Below the pieces are notes generated by a model. It was not told the DNA's origin, did no database searches, and saw only the letters and a program-made list of their open reading frames with translations. The position numbers and the translations under genes are program-made. From Pseudomonadota bacterium (lineage in GTDB: Bacteria; Pseudomonadota; Gammaproteobacteria; Pseudomonadales; Azotimanducaceae): 13,482 nucleotides of DNA. The stretch is from the NCBI GenBank assembly GCA_009936895.1, contig JAACDS010000348.1, positions 1 through 13,482 on the forward strand, given 5' to 3'. Positions 1-6,869 of this stretch are shown here, one piece after another (the first letter of the stretch is position 1; every line of letters begins with the position of its first letter).

Positions 1-897
1 GCAACGCGCGAAAGCGCTCTGGCGCTTTGGCAGGCGAATTTCATTCGTGACCGCCTGATGGAGGCGCACCCGGGACTCGACGTTAACCTCCTTGGAATGA
101 CGACCAAGGGCGACCAATGGCTCAATGCCCCCTTGAAAGAAATTGGCGGCAAGGGTTTGTTCATCAAGGAGCTGGAAGTGGCCATGTTAGAAGGTCGCGC
201 CGATCTCGCTGTGCATTCGGTTAAAGATCTGCCCGCGTTTTTGCCGGAGGGCTTTAGCCTGCCCTTCATTGGTTTTCGCGACGATGTGCGCGATGTGCTT
301 TTGGGTTGTCCAGGCGGTTTCGACCAGCTGCCGCAGAACGCGAAAGTCGGCTCCTCAAGCCCTCGCCGGCAGGCGCAGCTACTGGCACACCGGCCCGATT
401 TGCGGGTAGAGAGCATCCGGGGCAATGTCCAAACTCGGCTGAGCAAGCTGGACAGCGGCGAATTCGATGCCATCGTGCTGGCCCAAGCCGGCCTGTCCAG
501 GCTTGGCTTGGATCGAGACGATGCCCATCCATTAGCCATAGAAGATTGTCTGCCGGCGCCAGGACAAGGTGCGTTGGGCATAGAGATTTTGAGCGACAGC
601 CCGGTGGGAGCCTTGCTCGAAAAGCTTCTGGACAGAAATGTTGCCCGTTGTGTGGAGGCAGAGCGGGGTATTAGTGCAGGCCTGGGTGCGGACTGTGCCT
701 TGCCAGTCGCCGCCTATGCCAAGACGGATGCTGAAGGCCAAATCTTTTTGCAGGCCTTAGTTGCTGAACCGGATGGAAGCGCCATTTTGCGCGCGGACGG
801 TCGCGGCGAAAACCCTCAGGCGTTGGCTCAGAGCGTGGTGACGAAACTGCTGGATCAAGGTGCCCAAACCATTTTAGACAACTCCCGCCACGCTTGA
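1..897 (+). CDS. hemC: Porphobilinogen deaminase (hydroxymethylbilane synthase), 5' partial
   Basis: The enzyme polymerises four porphobilinogen molecules into hydroxymethylbilane, the linear precursor of heme, in the cytoplasm. The reading frame is open from base 1: codons before the ATG at 58 encode ATRESALALWQANF, matching the family N-terminus (ATRxSPLALWQA). The true start is therefore upstream of the window, and roughly ten codons are missing by comparison with E. coli HemC. Further family blocks are GGKGLFIKELEVA, DLAVHSVKDLP, VGSSSPRRQAQL, RGNVQTRLSKLD and PAPGQGALGIE. The cysteine that carries the dipyrromethane cofactor is codon 694-696, in the context GADCALP; most relatives have GGC, so the residues before it differ slightly but the cysteine is kept. 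It is the first visible gene of a hemC-hemD-hemX-hemY operon. The promoter cannot be seen. Identification is secure. Confidence 0.97.
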   Translation, partial: ATRESALALWQANFIRDRLMEAHPGLDVNLLGMTTKGDQWLNAPLKEIGGKGLFIKELEVAMLEGRADLAVHSVKDLPAFLPEGFSLPFIGFRDDVRDVLLGCPGGFDQLPQNAKVGSSSPRRQAQLLAHRPDLRVESIRGNVQTRLSKLDSGEFDAIVLAQAGLSRLGLDRDDAHPLAIEDCLPAPGQGALGIEILSDSPVGALLEKLLDRNVARCVEAERGISAGLGADCALPVAAYAKTDAEGQIFLQALVAEPDGSAILRADGRGENPQALAQSVVTKLLDQGAQTILDNSRHA

Positions 898-960
898 AGA
901 TCTGTAGACGATGGTCTGTGCCTTGTTGCTTGATTGCGACAACCGTTTAAATTGCACTTC

Positions 961-1668
961 ATGACACACTGGATAACCTATACCGAACCGAGCGCATCCC
1001 GCTTGGCCGCATTACTGGCAGCAATGGGCCACGAGGCGCTTTGTGAGCCGGTCACGCAAATCGATCCGCTGCGACTGCCCGAGGCCATGCCAGATGTTCG
1101 GCCGGATTTGATCGTCGCACTGTCTCAGCATGCGGTTTCTGCCTACTTAGCGAATTACAGCAAGCCCGCACATGCCGGGGCTTTGGCCCTTGCCATCGGT
1201 CCGGCAACGGCCGCAGGGTTGGTTGAACATGGTTCGTTAAGGGTTCGCATTGCTGATCCTGCGAACTCAGAAGGTCTTTTGGCCATGTCGGATATTGTGG
1301 CGTTGCAGCGGCAACAAACGGTATGGCTTCTCTCCGGCGAGGGTGGCCGGGATCTGGTGGAGCGGTCGTTGTCGGGACGATGCAAACTGATCCGCTACAA
1401 CTTGTACCGTCGATCGAGTCGGCTACCCGAACTTGCGCCCCAGATTGCGTTTAAGGCGATATGGGTGGGCTCAGTTCATGGACTTCAACAGGTAGACGCA
1501 GGAGTTGAAGCGTTGAAAATAGATCGACAAAGAACAATGCTAGTCGCTCCCTCGGAGCGAATAGCAAATTATGCGCATGGCCTAGGCTGGCGTAACTCAG
1601 CCGTATGTGAGGCTTTCGACCTTCAGGCGACTGAGCAAATCTGCGCAAGGATAGATAATGGTGGATAA
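961..1668 (+). CDS. hemD: Uroporphyrinogen-III synthase
   Basis: HemD closes and isomerises hydroxymethylbilane to uroporphyrinogen III, the step after HemC. The family is very divergent, but several blocks support the call: an N-terminal TYTEPSASRLAALLAAMGH (family pattern: TRP...L...L...G), LIVALSQHAVSAYLA, AIGPATAAGL, WLLSGEGGRDLVERSL followed by a tyrosine-arginine strand (YNLYRR), and a C-terminal VAPSERIANYAHGLGW. At 235 residues it is slightly shorter than E. coli HemD (246). I chose the ATG at 961 because it sits closest to the family N-terminus. In-frame TTG codons at 934 and 952 would add nine or three residues. None of the three has a clear Shine-Dalgarno sequence, so the start is uncertain. 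There are 63 bases between hemC and this start. The 3' end overlaps the hemX start by 11 bases. Confidence 0.9.
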   Translation: MTHWITYTEPSASRLAALLAAMGHEALCEPVTQIDPLRLPEAMPDVRPDLIVALSQHAVSAYLANYSKPAHAGALALAIGPATAAGLVEHGSLRVRIADPANSEGLLAMSDIVALQRQQTVWLLSGEGGRDLVERSLSGRCKLIRYNLYRRSSRLPELAPQIAFKAIWVGSVHGLQQVDAGVEALKIDRQRTMLVAPSERIANYAHGLGWRNSAVCEAFDLQATEQICARIDNGG

Positions 1669-2731
1669 CCCAACGGCTTCTGAAACCAATGACCCCGCAC
1701 CCGGTCAGGCATCCGGTCGTCTGACTGCGCTATTCGCACTGTTGATGAGTTTGGTAGCAGTGATGCTGGCTGGATATCTCGGCTACACGCAGATTTATCT
1801 GCAGCCAATGGCTGCTCAAGCAGATAAGACTCAGCAGGCCATTGATGCGCTAGAGCAGCGCGTGTTTGCAGAGATGGATACGGCACTGTCGGAAAATCGG
1901 CGCGCAATCGCGGATTTGGGGCTAGGCCTTCGGGAAGAGAGCCAAAATGTGCAGCGCACGTTGGAGACTTCTGTCGCCCAGAGTCTGGCGGAATTAAGCG
2001 CTAATAAACCAACCACACCTCGTCAATGGCGGATGGCCGAGGCGGCATTTTTGCTGCGTATGGCGAATCATTGGCTGCAGTTTGAGGGCGATATCAATGC
2101 CTCGCTCACAGCCTTGCAGCGCGCTGATGAAGTGTTGTTGGCCATCCAATCCGGCGGCGACAAGGACGAATACGATCTGCTGCCGGTTCGAACTAAACTG
2201 GCCCAAGAAGTGCTTGCACTGGAAAGTGTTCAACGCATCGATGTTCAGGGAATCTACTTGCGACTGGGCGCTCTGGTCCAGACTGTTCCAAACGTGCGCA
2301 GCAGTCTGACCTTAGAGACCACTGAAGAAGCGCCCAGCGGAACTCAGGCGTCTTCAACGTTAATGGCCATTGCTGCCGAGCTTGAAAAATTCGTGCGCAT
2401 AACCGACCTTTCGACGCTGGCAGCACAGGCTGGTGACGCCGCCAGGTCAGAGCGCGACCACGGTCCAGCCGAGATACTTGCGGCCCGACGCACGGTTGTT
2501 GCCGCCTTAGAACGGGCGCAACTTGCGGTGTTGCGAGGCGAGGATGACGCGTATCAGTTGAGCCTGGAACAGGCGCAAATTGCGGCCCGACGATTGGCCT
2601 CTGCCTCTGATCCGCAACTCCAGGGGTTTTTAGGCCAAATTTCAGCATTGGCTGAGGAACCGCTGACAGCACCGCTGCCTAAAATAACCGGCGCCTTGGA
2701 CGCTCTAAGCCAGCTAATGGAATCATTGTAA
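1658..2731 (+). CDS. hemX: HemX-like membrane-anchored protein of the heme operon
   Basis: This is the HemX family, often labelled uroporphyrinogen-III C-methyltransferase for historical reasons; nothing resembling a SAM-dependent methyltransferase fold is visible and its role is unsettled. The 357 residues begin with a short cytoplasmic Pro/Thr-rich stretch, then one transmembrane segment (about residues 23-43), then a long glutamine- and alanine-rich region with heptad-like character (about 50-115). The conserved core follows, including QWRMAEAAFLLRMANHWL and LQRADEVLLAIQ. The expected topology is a single N-terminal anchor with the bulk in the periplasm. It is a little shorter than E. coli HemX (about 393). 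The start is supported by an AAGGA-type ribosome site within the end of hemD. It overlaps hemD by 11 bases and hemY by one, suggesting coupled translation. Confidence 0.88.
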   Translation: MVDNPTASETNDPAPGQASGRLTALFALLMSLVAVMLAGYLGYTQIYLQPMAAQADKTQQAIDALEQRVFAEMDTALSENRRAIADLGLGLREESQNVQRTLETSVAQSLAELSANKPTTPRQWRMAEAAFLLRMANHWLQFEGDINASLTALQRADEVLLAIQSGGDKDEYDLLPVRTKLAQEVLALESVQRIDVQGIYLRLGALVQTVPNVRSSLTLETTEEAPSGTQASSTLMAIAAELEKFVRITDLSTLAAQAGDAARSERDHGPAEILAARRTVVAALERAQLAVLRGEDDAYQLSLEQAQIAARRLASASDPQLQGFLGQISALAEEPLTAPLPKITGALDALSQLMESL

Positions 2732-3894
2732 TGAGGTGGTTGTGGGTACTTCTGGCGGCGATCGCGGGCGCATTGGCAGGGGCAACGTTGTTGCAAGATC
2801 CCGGTTATGTGATGGTTCGTGCCGGTGATCTGGTTTTTGAAAGCAGCATTGCGGCAGCCGTGCTTGCGTTGCTGTTGGTCAGCACAGCGGCTTTTTCTCT
2901 GTCATTTGTCGCTCGTCGCGCACTGCAAAGCCTGGGTATGCTCGGCAAATGGCGTGTCGCGCGTCAGCAAAGTAGAACGATTGGGAGCTGGCGTCGCGCG
3001 GCACTGGCCGCTGCTGCCGGGGATTGGCGCACCGCAGCTCAAGCCTTGGATGGTATTTCGATTGAGCCCAATCGTCAGCTGGATCGGGCGTTGCTTACCG
3101 CAAGGCACTTTGTGCAAAGCGACGATCCTGAATCGTTGACCGCCTTGGTTGACCAGATCTCCGCTGAACATCCGCACCTGCTTGCCGAACTCCAAGTGAG
3201 CATCGCGCGCTGGCAAATCGAAGCGGGGGCTGTGACGGACGCTTTTGATCGCTTGAGCAACCTGCCCCCCTCGACGCAATGGGCGGGCCTGTATGCTTGG
3301 AGTTGCGTAAGTCTCCATCGCTGGAAGGTTCTTGCCGCCCACTGGCAGCGGGTTGAAAAATACGGGGTGCTCAAGTCTGAAGTCTTTCGTCCTCAAATGG
3401 CCATGCTTCGTGCTGGCAAGGCGATGGCAGACAGTGTTGTTGGTCATCCCAGCGGCAAGACATATTGGCAAGTGGGACTTAAGGGTCTGCCGAAACGGTG
3501 GCGCACGGATTCCAATACCCTGGATCTCTGGGCTACTTTTCTTGTTCAGGCTGGTGATGAGGTGCAAGCTCGGGAGCTGGTGCTGCACGTCTTGGCAACA
3601 TCATGGCAGCAGACGTTGATCAGGCGTTTAGGGTTGCTTTGCACTACCAAACCGCTGGCACCTGTGGTCGAGCAGGCAATGGCATTGCTCAAGAAACATC
3701 CAGAGGACGCGGAACTGCTGTTAGCGTTGGCGCGATTGCTGCGCGCGGACAACCAACCGAATGAAGCCAGACGCCATCTGATGGCCGCTGGAAACTGTTT
3801 GCAAATCGGGCCCCGTCCGAGTGAGGAGACTGAGGAACTGCGCCAATTGATCGCTGGCGAGTTGGGGCAGTTGGCGCTGCTAAGTGCCCGATAG
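2731..3894 (+). CDS. hemY: HemY, TPR-like membrane protein of the heme operon
   Basis: This is the proteobacterial HemY family, not the Bacillus protoporphyrinogen oxidase of the same name. The 387 residues (E. coli about 398) start with two predicted transmembrane segments, about residues 4-21 and 39-60. Between them is the loop containing DPGYVMV, close to the family's DxGYVLI motif. A basic stretch follows the second segment, then an alpha-helical, leucine- and alanine-rich region resembling TPR repeats, with helices such as EDAELLLALARLLRADNQ near the C-terminus. Its molecular function is not established; a role in coproporphyrin or protoheme handling has been proposed for the family. The start ATG shares its A with the hemX TAA stop (TAATG), typical of translational re-initiation. 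It is the last gene of the operon and converges on rho, only nine bases away. Confidence 0.9.
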   Translation: MRWLWVLLAAIAGALAGATLLQDPGYVMVRAGDLVFESSIAAAVLALLLVSTAAFSLSFVARRALQSLGMLGKWRVARQQSRTIGSWRRAALAAAAGDWRTAAQALDGISIEPNRQLDRALLTARHFVQSDDPESLTALVDQISAEHPHLLAELQVSIARWQIEAGAVTDAFDRLSNLPPSTQWAGLYAWSCVSLHRWKVLAAHWQRVEKYGVLKSEVFRPQMAMLRAGKAMADSVVGHPSGKTYWQVGLKGLPKRWRTDSNTLDLWATFLVQAGDEVQARELVLHVLATSWQQTLIRRLGLLCTTKPLAPVVEQAMALLKKHPEDAELLLALARLLRADNQPNEARRHLMAAGNCLQIGPRPSEETEELRQLIAGELGQLALLSAR

Positions 3895-3910
3895 ATTGTG
3901 AACCTATCGG
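3888..3910. terminator. Inverted repeat carrying the stop codons of hemY and rho
   Basis: Seven-base arms CCGATAG and CTATCGG flank a nine-base loop. The TAG of hemY forms the end of the left arm and the TAG of rho, read from the other strand, forms the start of the right arm. A transcript from either direction could fold it. There is no run of T after either arm, so it is not a standard intrinsic terminator. A bidirectional barrier or 3'-end stabiliser is inferred, not shown. Confidence 0.4.
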
Positions 3911-5160
3911 CGCATTGAGTTGAAGAACTCGTCGTTGGTCTTGGTTTCTTTCAGCTTGTCTAAAATGAATTCGATGGCAGCGATATCGTCCATATCGTGC
4001 AGCAATTTACGCAATATCCAAACGCGCTGTATTTCTTCTTCAGACATCAACAGTTCTTCTCGACGCGTGGCCGACCGGCGAATGTTGATCGCGGGATAGA
4101 CGCGCTTTTCGGCAATCTTGCGTTCCAAGTGGAGTTCTTGGTTTCCGGTACCCTTAAACTCTTCGTAGATCACTTCGTCCATCTTTGAACCGGTATCGAT
4201 CAATGCCGTCGCGACAATGGTCAAGCTGCCACCTTCTTCGACGTTTCGGGCGGCACCAAAGAAACGCTTTGGTCGCTCCAACGCATGCGCATCGACACCA
4301 CCGGTCAGTACTTTGCCCGATGAAGGCACAATGGTGTTGTAGGCCCGGGCCAGTCGGGTGATCGAGTCCAGTAGAATAACGACGTCTTTTTTGTGTTCCA
4401 CCAGACGCTTGGCTTTTTCAATCACCATCTCGGCAACCTGAACGTGTCGCGAAGGCGGTTCATCAAACGTGGAGGCCACAACTTCGCCCCGCACCGAGCG
4501 TTGCATTTCCGTGACTTCTTCAGGGCGTTCATCAATCAGCAGTACGATGAGTACGACTTCAGGATTGTTTGAGACGATGGATTGGGCGATGTTTTGCAGA
4601 ACTAACGTCTTACCGGCCTTGGGTGGTGAAACCACCAGAGCTCGCTGGCCTTTACCGATCGGTGCAACGAGATCGACGATGCGGGCGGTCAGATCCTCGG
4701 TGCTGCCGTTGCCGCGCTCCAGTTGCAGACGTTCATCTGGAAACAGTGGCGTAAGATTTTCAAACAGAACTTTGTGGGTTTTGCTGTTTACTTCGCTGAA
4801 ATTAATTTCGTCGACTTTGAGCAGGGCGAAATAGCGTTCGCCATCCTTGGGTGGCCGAATCTTGCCCGCAATGCTGTCACCGGTGCGCAGATTAAAACGG
4901 CGTACTTGACTGGGTGAAACATAGATATCGTCGGGCCCCGCCAGATAGGAACTGTCAGGTGAGCGCAAGAAGCCAAAGCCATCCTGTAAAATTTCCAGTG
5001 TGCCTTCGCCGTAAATGTCTTCGCCGTTCTTAGACAGTTTGCGAACGATCGCTGCAATAACTTCCTGTTTTCGAGATCGCCCAACGTTTTCAAGGCCCAT
5101 TTCCCTTGCGGTATCGAGAAGTTCAGCGACAGGTTTACGTTTTAAGTCTGATAGGTGCAT
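3904..5160 (-). CDS. rho: Transcription termination factor Rho
   Basis: Rho is a hexameric RNA-dependent ATPase that ends transcription of untranslated RNA. The protein is essentially collinear with E. coli Rho: an N-terminal helical domain, the cold-shock-like RNA-binding domain with LEILQDGFGFLRS and GPDDIYVSPSQVRRFNLRTGD (about residues 54-110), then the ATPase core. The core has the P-loop SPPKAGKT (about 178-185), LLIDERPEEVTEM, a Walker B strand VVILLDSITRLARAYNT, and the RNA-contacting region GKVLTGGVDAHALERPKRFF. The C-terminal block TKTNDEFF is also conserved. Starting at 5160 gives 418 residues and aligns MHLSDLK with the family's MNLTELK. A second ATG two codons earlier (5166) is equally possible, since neither has a good ribosome site. 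It lies downstream of trxA as in many gammaproteobacteria, with its own long leader. Confidence 0.98.
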   Translation of the reverse strand: MHLSDLKRKPVAELLDTAREMGLENVGRSRKQEVIAAIVRKLSKNGEDIYGEGTLEILQDGFGFLRSPDSSYLAGPDDIYVSPSQVRRFNLRTGDSIAGKIRPPKDGERYFALLKVDEINFSEVNSKTHKVLFENLTPLFPDERLQLERGNGSTEDLTARIVDLVAPIGKGQRALVVSPPKAGKTLVLQNIAQSIVSNNPEVVLIVLLIDERPEEVTEMQRSVRGEVVASTFDEPPSRHVQVAEMVIEKAKRLVEHKKDVVILLDSITRLARAYNTIVPSSGKVLTGGVDAHALERPKRFFGAARNVEEGGSLTIVATALIDTGSKMDEVIYEEFKGTGNQELHLERKIAEKRVYPAINIRRSATRREELLMSEEEIQRVWILRKLLHDMDDIAAIEFILDKLKETKTNDEFFNSMRR

Positions 5161-5298
5161 AGCCATAGAAGATGAGGACCGTTTGATTAGGTTGGGTATC
5201 GCTCAACAAGTTAGTGCGATGGGATTTGAAATAAGAAAGCGTTTCTGTCTTAAATCGGGTGTGGATCCCGATTTCTCTCAAAAGCCAGAACGAAGATA
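5161..5298 (-). promoter_or_regulatory. Long rho leader with an 8-bp hairpin
   Basis: The stretch between the candidate promoter and rho contains an inverted repeat at 5252-5274: eight-base arms (AAATCGGG and CCCGATTT) around a seven-base loop. On the rho strand the hairpin is followed by only a short T run (part of the arm) and then AAG, so it is a poor intrinsic terminator. In E. coli, rho has a long leader and Rho limits its own synthesis by terminating in it. A similar autoregulatory leader is inferred here. I found no convincing leader peptide: there is no ATG between the predicted start of transcription and rho. Confidence 0.4.
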
Positions 5299-5326
5299 AG
5301 TGTAGAGCTTTCATGCCTCGGGTCAA
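5299..5326 (-). promoter_or_regulatory. Candidate sigma-70 promoter of rho
   Basis: Read on the minus strand, a -35 like TTGACC (5321-5326) is separated by 16 bases from a -10 like TACACT (5299-5304). Transcription would start near 5292, giving a leader of about 130 bases before the rho start. It lies in the trxA-rho gap, as expected for an independent rho promoter. The match is good for both boxes, but no experimental support is available. Confidence 0.5.
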
Positions 5327-5358
5327 GGCGAAATATTTCGGCTATTTCTGTCCTAAAG

Positions 5359-5386
5359 CCGGCACAACACCCGTGTCTTGTGCCGG
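5359..5386 (-). terminator. Hairpin just after trxA, probable weak terminator
   Basis: Nine-base perfect arms, CCGGCACAA and TTGTGCCGG, flank a ten-base loop starting about ten bases after the trxA stop. On the trxA strand the hairpin is followed by CTTTAGG, so there is only a short T run. Partial termination, or protection of the trxA mRNA 3' end, with some readthrough into rho, fits best. On the plus strand there is no T run at all. Confidence 0.5.
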
Positions 5387-5395
5387 TCAGCTGCC

Positions 5396-5722
5396 CTAAA
5401 TGTTGCTGTCGAGAAAGGCCTGTAGCTGGGATTTGCTCAGGGCTCCAACCTTGGTTGCCTCGACTTCACCGTTCTTGAACAGCATCAATGTGGGAATACC
5501 TCGAATACCGTACTTGGGAGGAGTTCCTTGATTGGCATCAATGTCGAGTTTGCAGATCTTCAGTCGATCGGCGTATTCACCGGCGATTTCATCGAGAATA
5601 GGTGCAATCATTTTGCAAGGACCGCACCACTCGGCCCAGTAATCGACCAGTACCGGCTTATCTGCGCCGAGTACGTCTGCTTCGAAACCGTCATCGCTGG
5701 TATGCACGATGTTGTCGCTCAT
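5396..5722 (-). CDS. trxA: Thioredoxin 1
   Basis: This small cytoplasmic dithiol-disulfide oxidoreductase reduces ribonucleotide reductase and other proteins, and is itself recycled by thioredoxin reductase. Its 108 residues match the usual length. The active site WCGPC is at residues 32-36, preceded by the buried aspartate of the VLVDYWAEW strand (residue 27). The cis-proline motif GIRGIPTLMLFKNGE and the C-terminal VGALSKSQLQAFLDSNI are as in E. coli TrxA. A strong ribosome site (GGAGAAGG) lies just before the ATG, and a good extended -10 promoter lies about 35 bases upstream. It is followed by rho, the arrangement seen in E. coli and Pseudomonas. No unusual features. Confidence 0.98.
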   Translation of the reverse strand: MSDNIVHTSDDGFEADVLGADKPVLVDYWAEWCGPCKMIAPILDEIAGEYADRLKICKLDIDANQGTPPKYGIRGIPTLMLFKNGEVEATKVGALSKSQLQAFLDSNI

Positions 5723-5756
5723 GAACCTTCTCCAGAATTAAAAGTGTTACGAAAAA

Positions 5757-5786
5757 ATTGTAGCACCGATATTTGCCGGCTGTCCT
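5757..5786 (-). promoter_or_regulatory. Candidate extended -10 promoter of trxA
   Basis: On the minus strand the -10 is TACAAT (5757-5762) preceded by TGC, an extended -10 element. The -35 would be AGGACA (5781-5786) with an 18-base spacer. Transcription would start about 28 bases before the trxA ATG. It lies in the 113-base gap between hemB and trxA, separating trxA from the upstream hemB unit. Confidence 0.55.
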
Positions 5787-5835
5787 GCTCTTGTGATCGT
5801 TTGGGTCCCTATCCGATTGGCAAGATGTCACACTT

Positions 5836-6831
5836 CTACGACTGCTCGGCCTGCCGGATAAGCCATCGCTTGGCGAAATACGTCAGCACGCCATCAGCGC
5901 CCGCACGCTTGAACCCCAGCAAAGATTCGTCAATCACACTCGCATCCAGCCATCCTTGGTTGATCGCGGCCATATGCATGGCGTACTCGCCACTCACCTG
6001 ATAGGCAAAGGTGGGTATTTGAAAGGCTTCTTTGACCCGTCGAACCACATCAAGGTAGGGCTGGCCGGGTTTGACCATGACCATGTCCGCCCCTTCCTCA
6101 ATGTCCAAGGCGACTTCATGCAGTGCCTCGTCGCTGTTTGCGGAATCCATTTGATAGGTTTTTTTGTTGCCCGTGGCCAATGTCGCCGAGGCACCCACCG
6201 CATCGCGGAAGGGGCCGTAATAAGAGGACGCGTACTTCGCTGAGTAGGCCATGATCCGCGTGTTGATGTGCCGGTCACTGTCCAACTGTTCCCGGATCGC
6301 GCCGACCCGGCCGTCCATCATGTCGGACGGCGCAATCACATCGGCTCCGGCGGCAGCGCACACCGATGCTTGCCGACGCAATGCTTCTACGGTGATGTCA
6401 TTCTCCACGTAGTTGTCGGCGTTCAAGATGCCGTCTTGGCCGTGGCTGGTATAGGGGTCCAGGGCCGCGTCGGTAATGATGCCAAGATCCGGAACGGCAG
6501 CTTTAATGGCTCTTACCGCTGTTGGCACCAGTCCTTGCTCGTTATAAGCCTCGGCGCCATCCAGCGTGCGCAGCGTGGCGTCGACGTTGGGAAACAATGC
6601 AATTGCAGGTAAGCCTAACTCAAACAACATCTTGGCCTCGTTAACGGCCAAATCCACTGACAGGCGAGAGATGCCTGGCATTGACGGAATATCGGTCTGA
6701 ATATTGGTGCCGTCGATCACGAACATGGGGTAAATCAGGTCGTCTGCGCTGACGCGGTTTTCGCGTACTAGGCGTCTGACAAAATCCTGTTCGCGATTGC
6801 GTCGAAGGCGTGTTTTGGGGAAACGGCGCAT
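5836..6831 (-). CDS. hemB: Delta-aminolevulinic acid dehydratase (porphobilinogen synthase), Mg-type
   Basis: HemB condenses two 5-aminolevulinate molecules into porphobilinogen, the substrate of HemC. The two Schiff-base lysines are K199 (YSAKYASSYYG) and K254 (MVMVKPGQPYLD). Where zinc-dependent enzymes such as E. coli HemB carry three metal-binding cysteines, this protein has Ala, Asp and Asp (D-A-A-L-D-P-Y-T-S-H-G-Q-D, residues 121-133). That places it in the cysteine-free, magnesium-type class known from Pseudomonas. I chose the ATG at 6831, giving 331 residues, because an AGGAG site lies six bases before it and the protein then begins near the family's TRLRRNR motif. An ATG-less upstream extension of eight codons exists but lacks such a site. 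It follows yheS by 38 bases and may share its transcript, despite being far in function. Confidence 0.97.
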   Translation of the reverse strand: MRRFPKTRLRRNREQDFVRRLVRENRVSADDLIYPMFVIDGTNIQTDIPSMPGISRLSVDLAVNEAKMLFELGLPAIALFPNVDATLRTLDGAEAYNEQGLVPTAVRAIKAAVPDLGIITDAALDPYTSHGQDGILNADNYVENDITVEALRRQASVCAAAGADVIAPSDMMDGRVGAIREQLDSDRHINTRIMAYSAKYASSYYGPFRDAVGASATLATGNKKTYQMDSANSDEALHEVALDIEEGADMVMVKPGQPYLDVVRRVKEAFQIPTFAYQVSGEYAMHMAAINQGWLDASVIDESLLGFKRAGADGVLTYFAKRWLIRQAEQS

Positions 6832-6869
6832 GCTAGCTCCTGATGTTTGTCGCAAAGTATAGCGGACTG

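Noticed and set aside
1658..2731. HemX as a true uroporphyrinogen-III methyltransferase
   Set aside because: The sequence shows a membrane anchor and heptad-rich helices but no SAM-binding motifs of the CobA/CysG family; the name is historical.
2902..3588. Long minus-strand open frame of 228 codons opposite hemY
   Set aside because: It lies wholly antisense to a well-supported gene, has no recognisable domains and an irregular composition; it is a by-product of the GC-biased codon pattern.
5167..5326. Possible rho leader peptide starting MKALHLSSFW
   Set aside because: Its ATG falls inside the spacer of the predicted rho promoter, so it would be upstream of the transcript start, and the frame runs on into rho rather than ending in the leader.
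5528..6001. Plus-strand open frame of 157 codons across trxA and hemB
   Set aside because: It is antisense to the ends of two secure genes and to the trxA promoter, with no family resemblance.
6856..6861. TATACT as a -10 box of hemB
   Set aside because: No acceptable -35 or extended -10 element is present at the proper spacing, so hemB probably depends at least partly on transcription from upstream.
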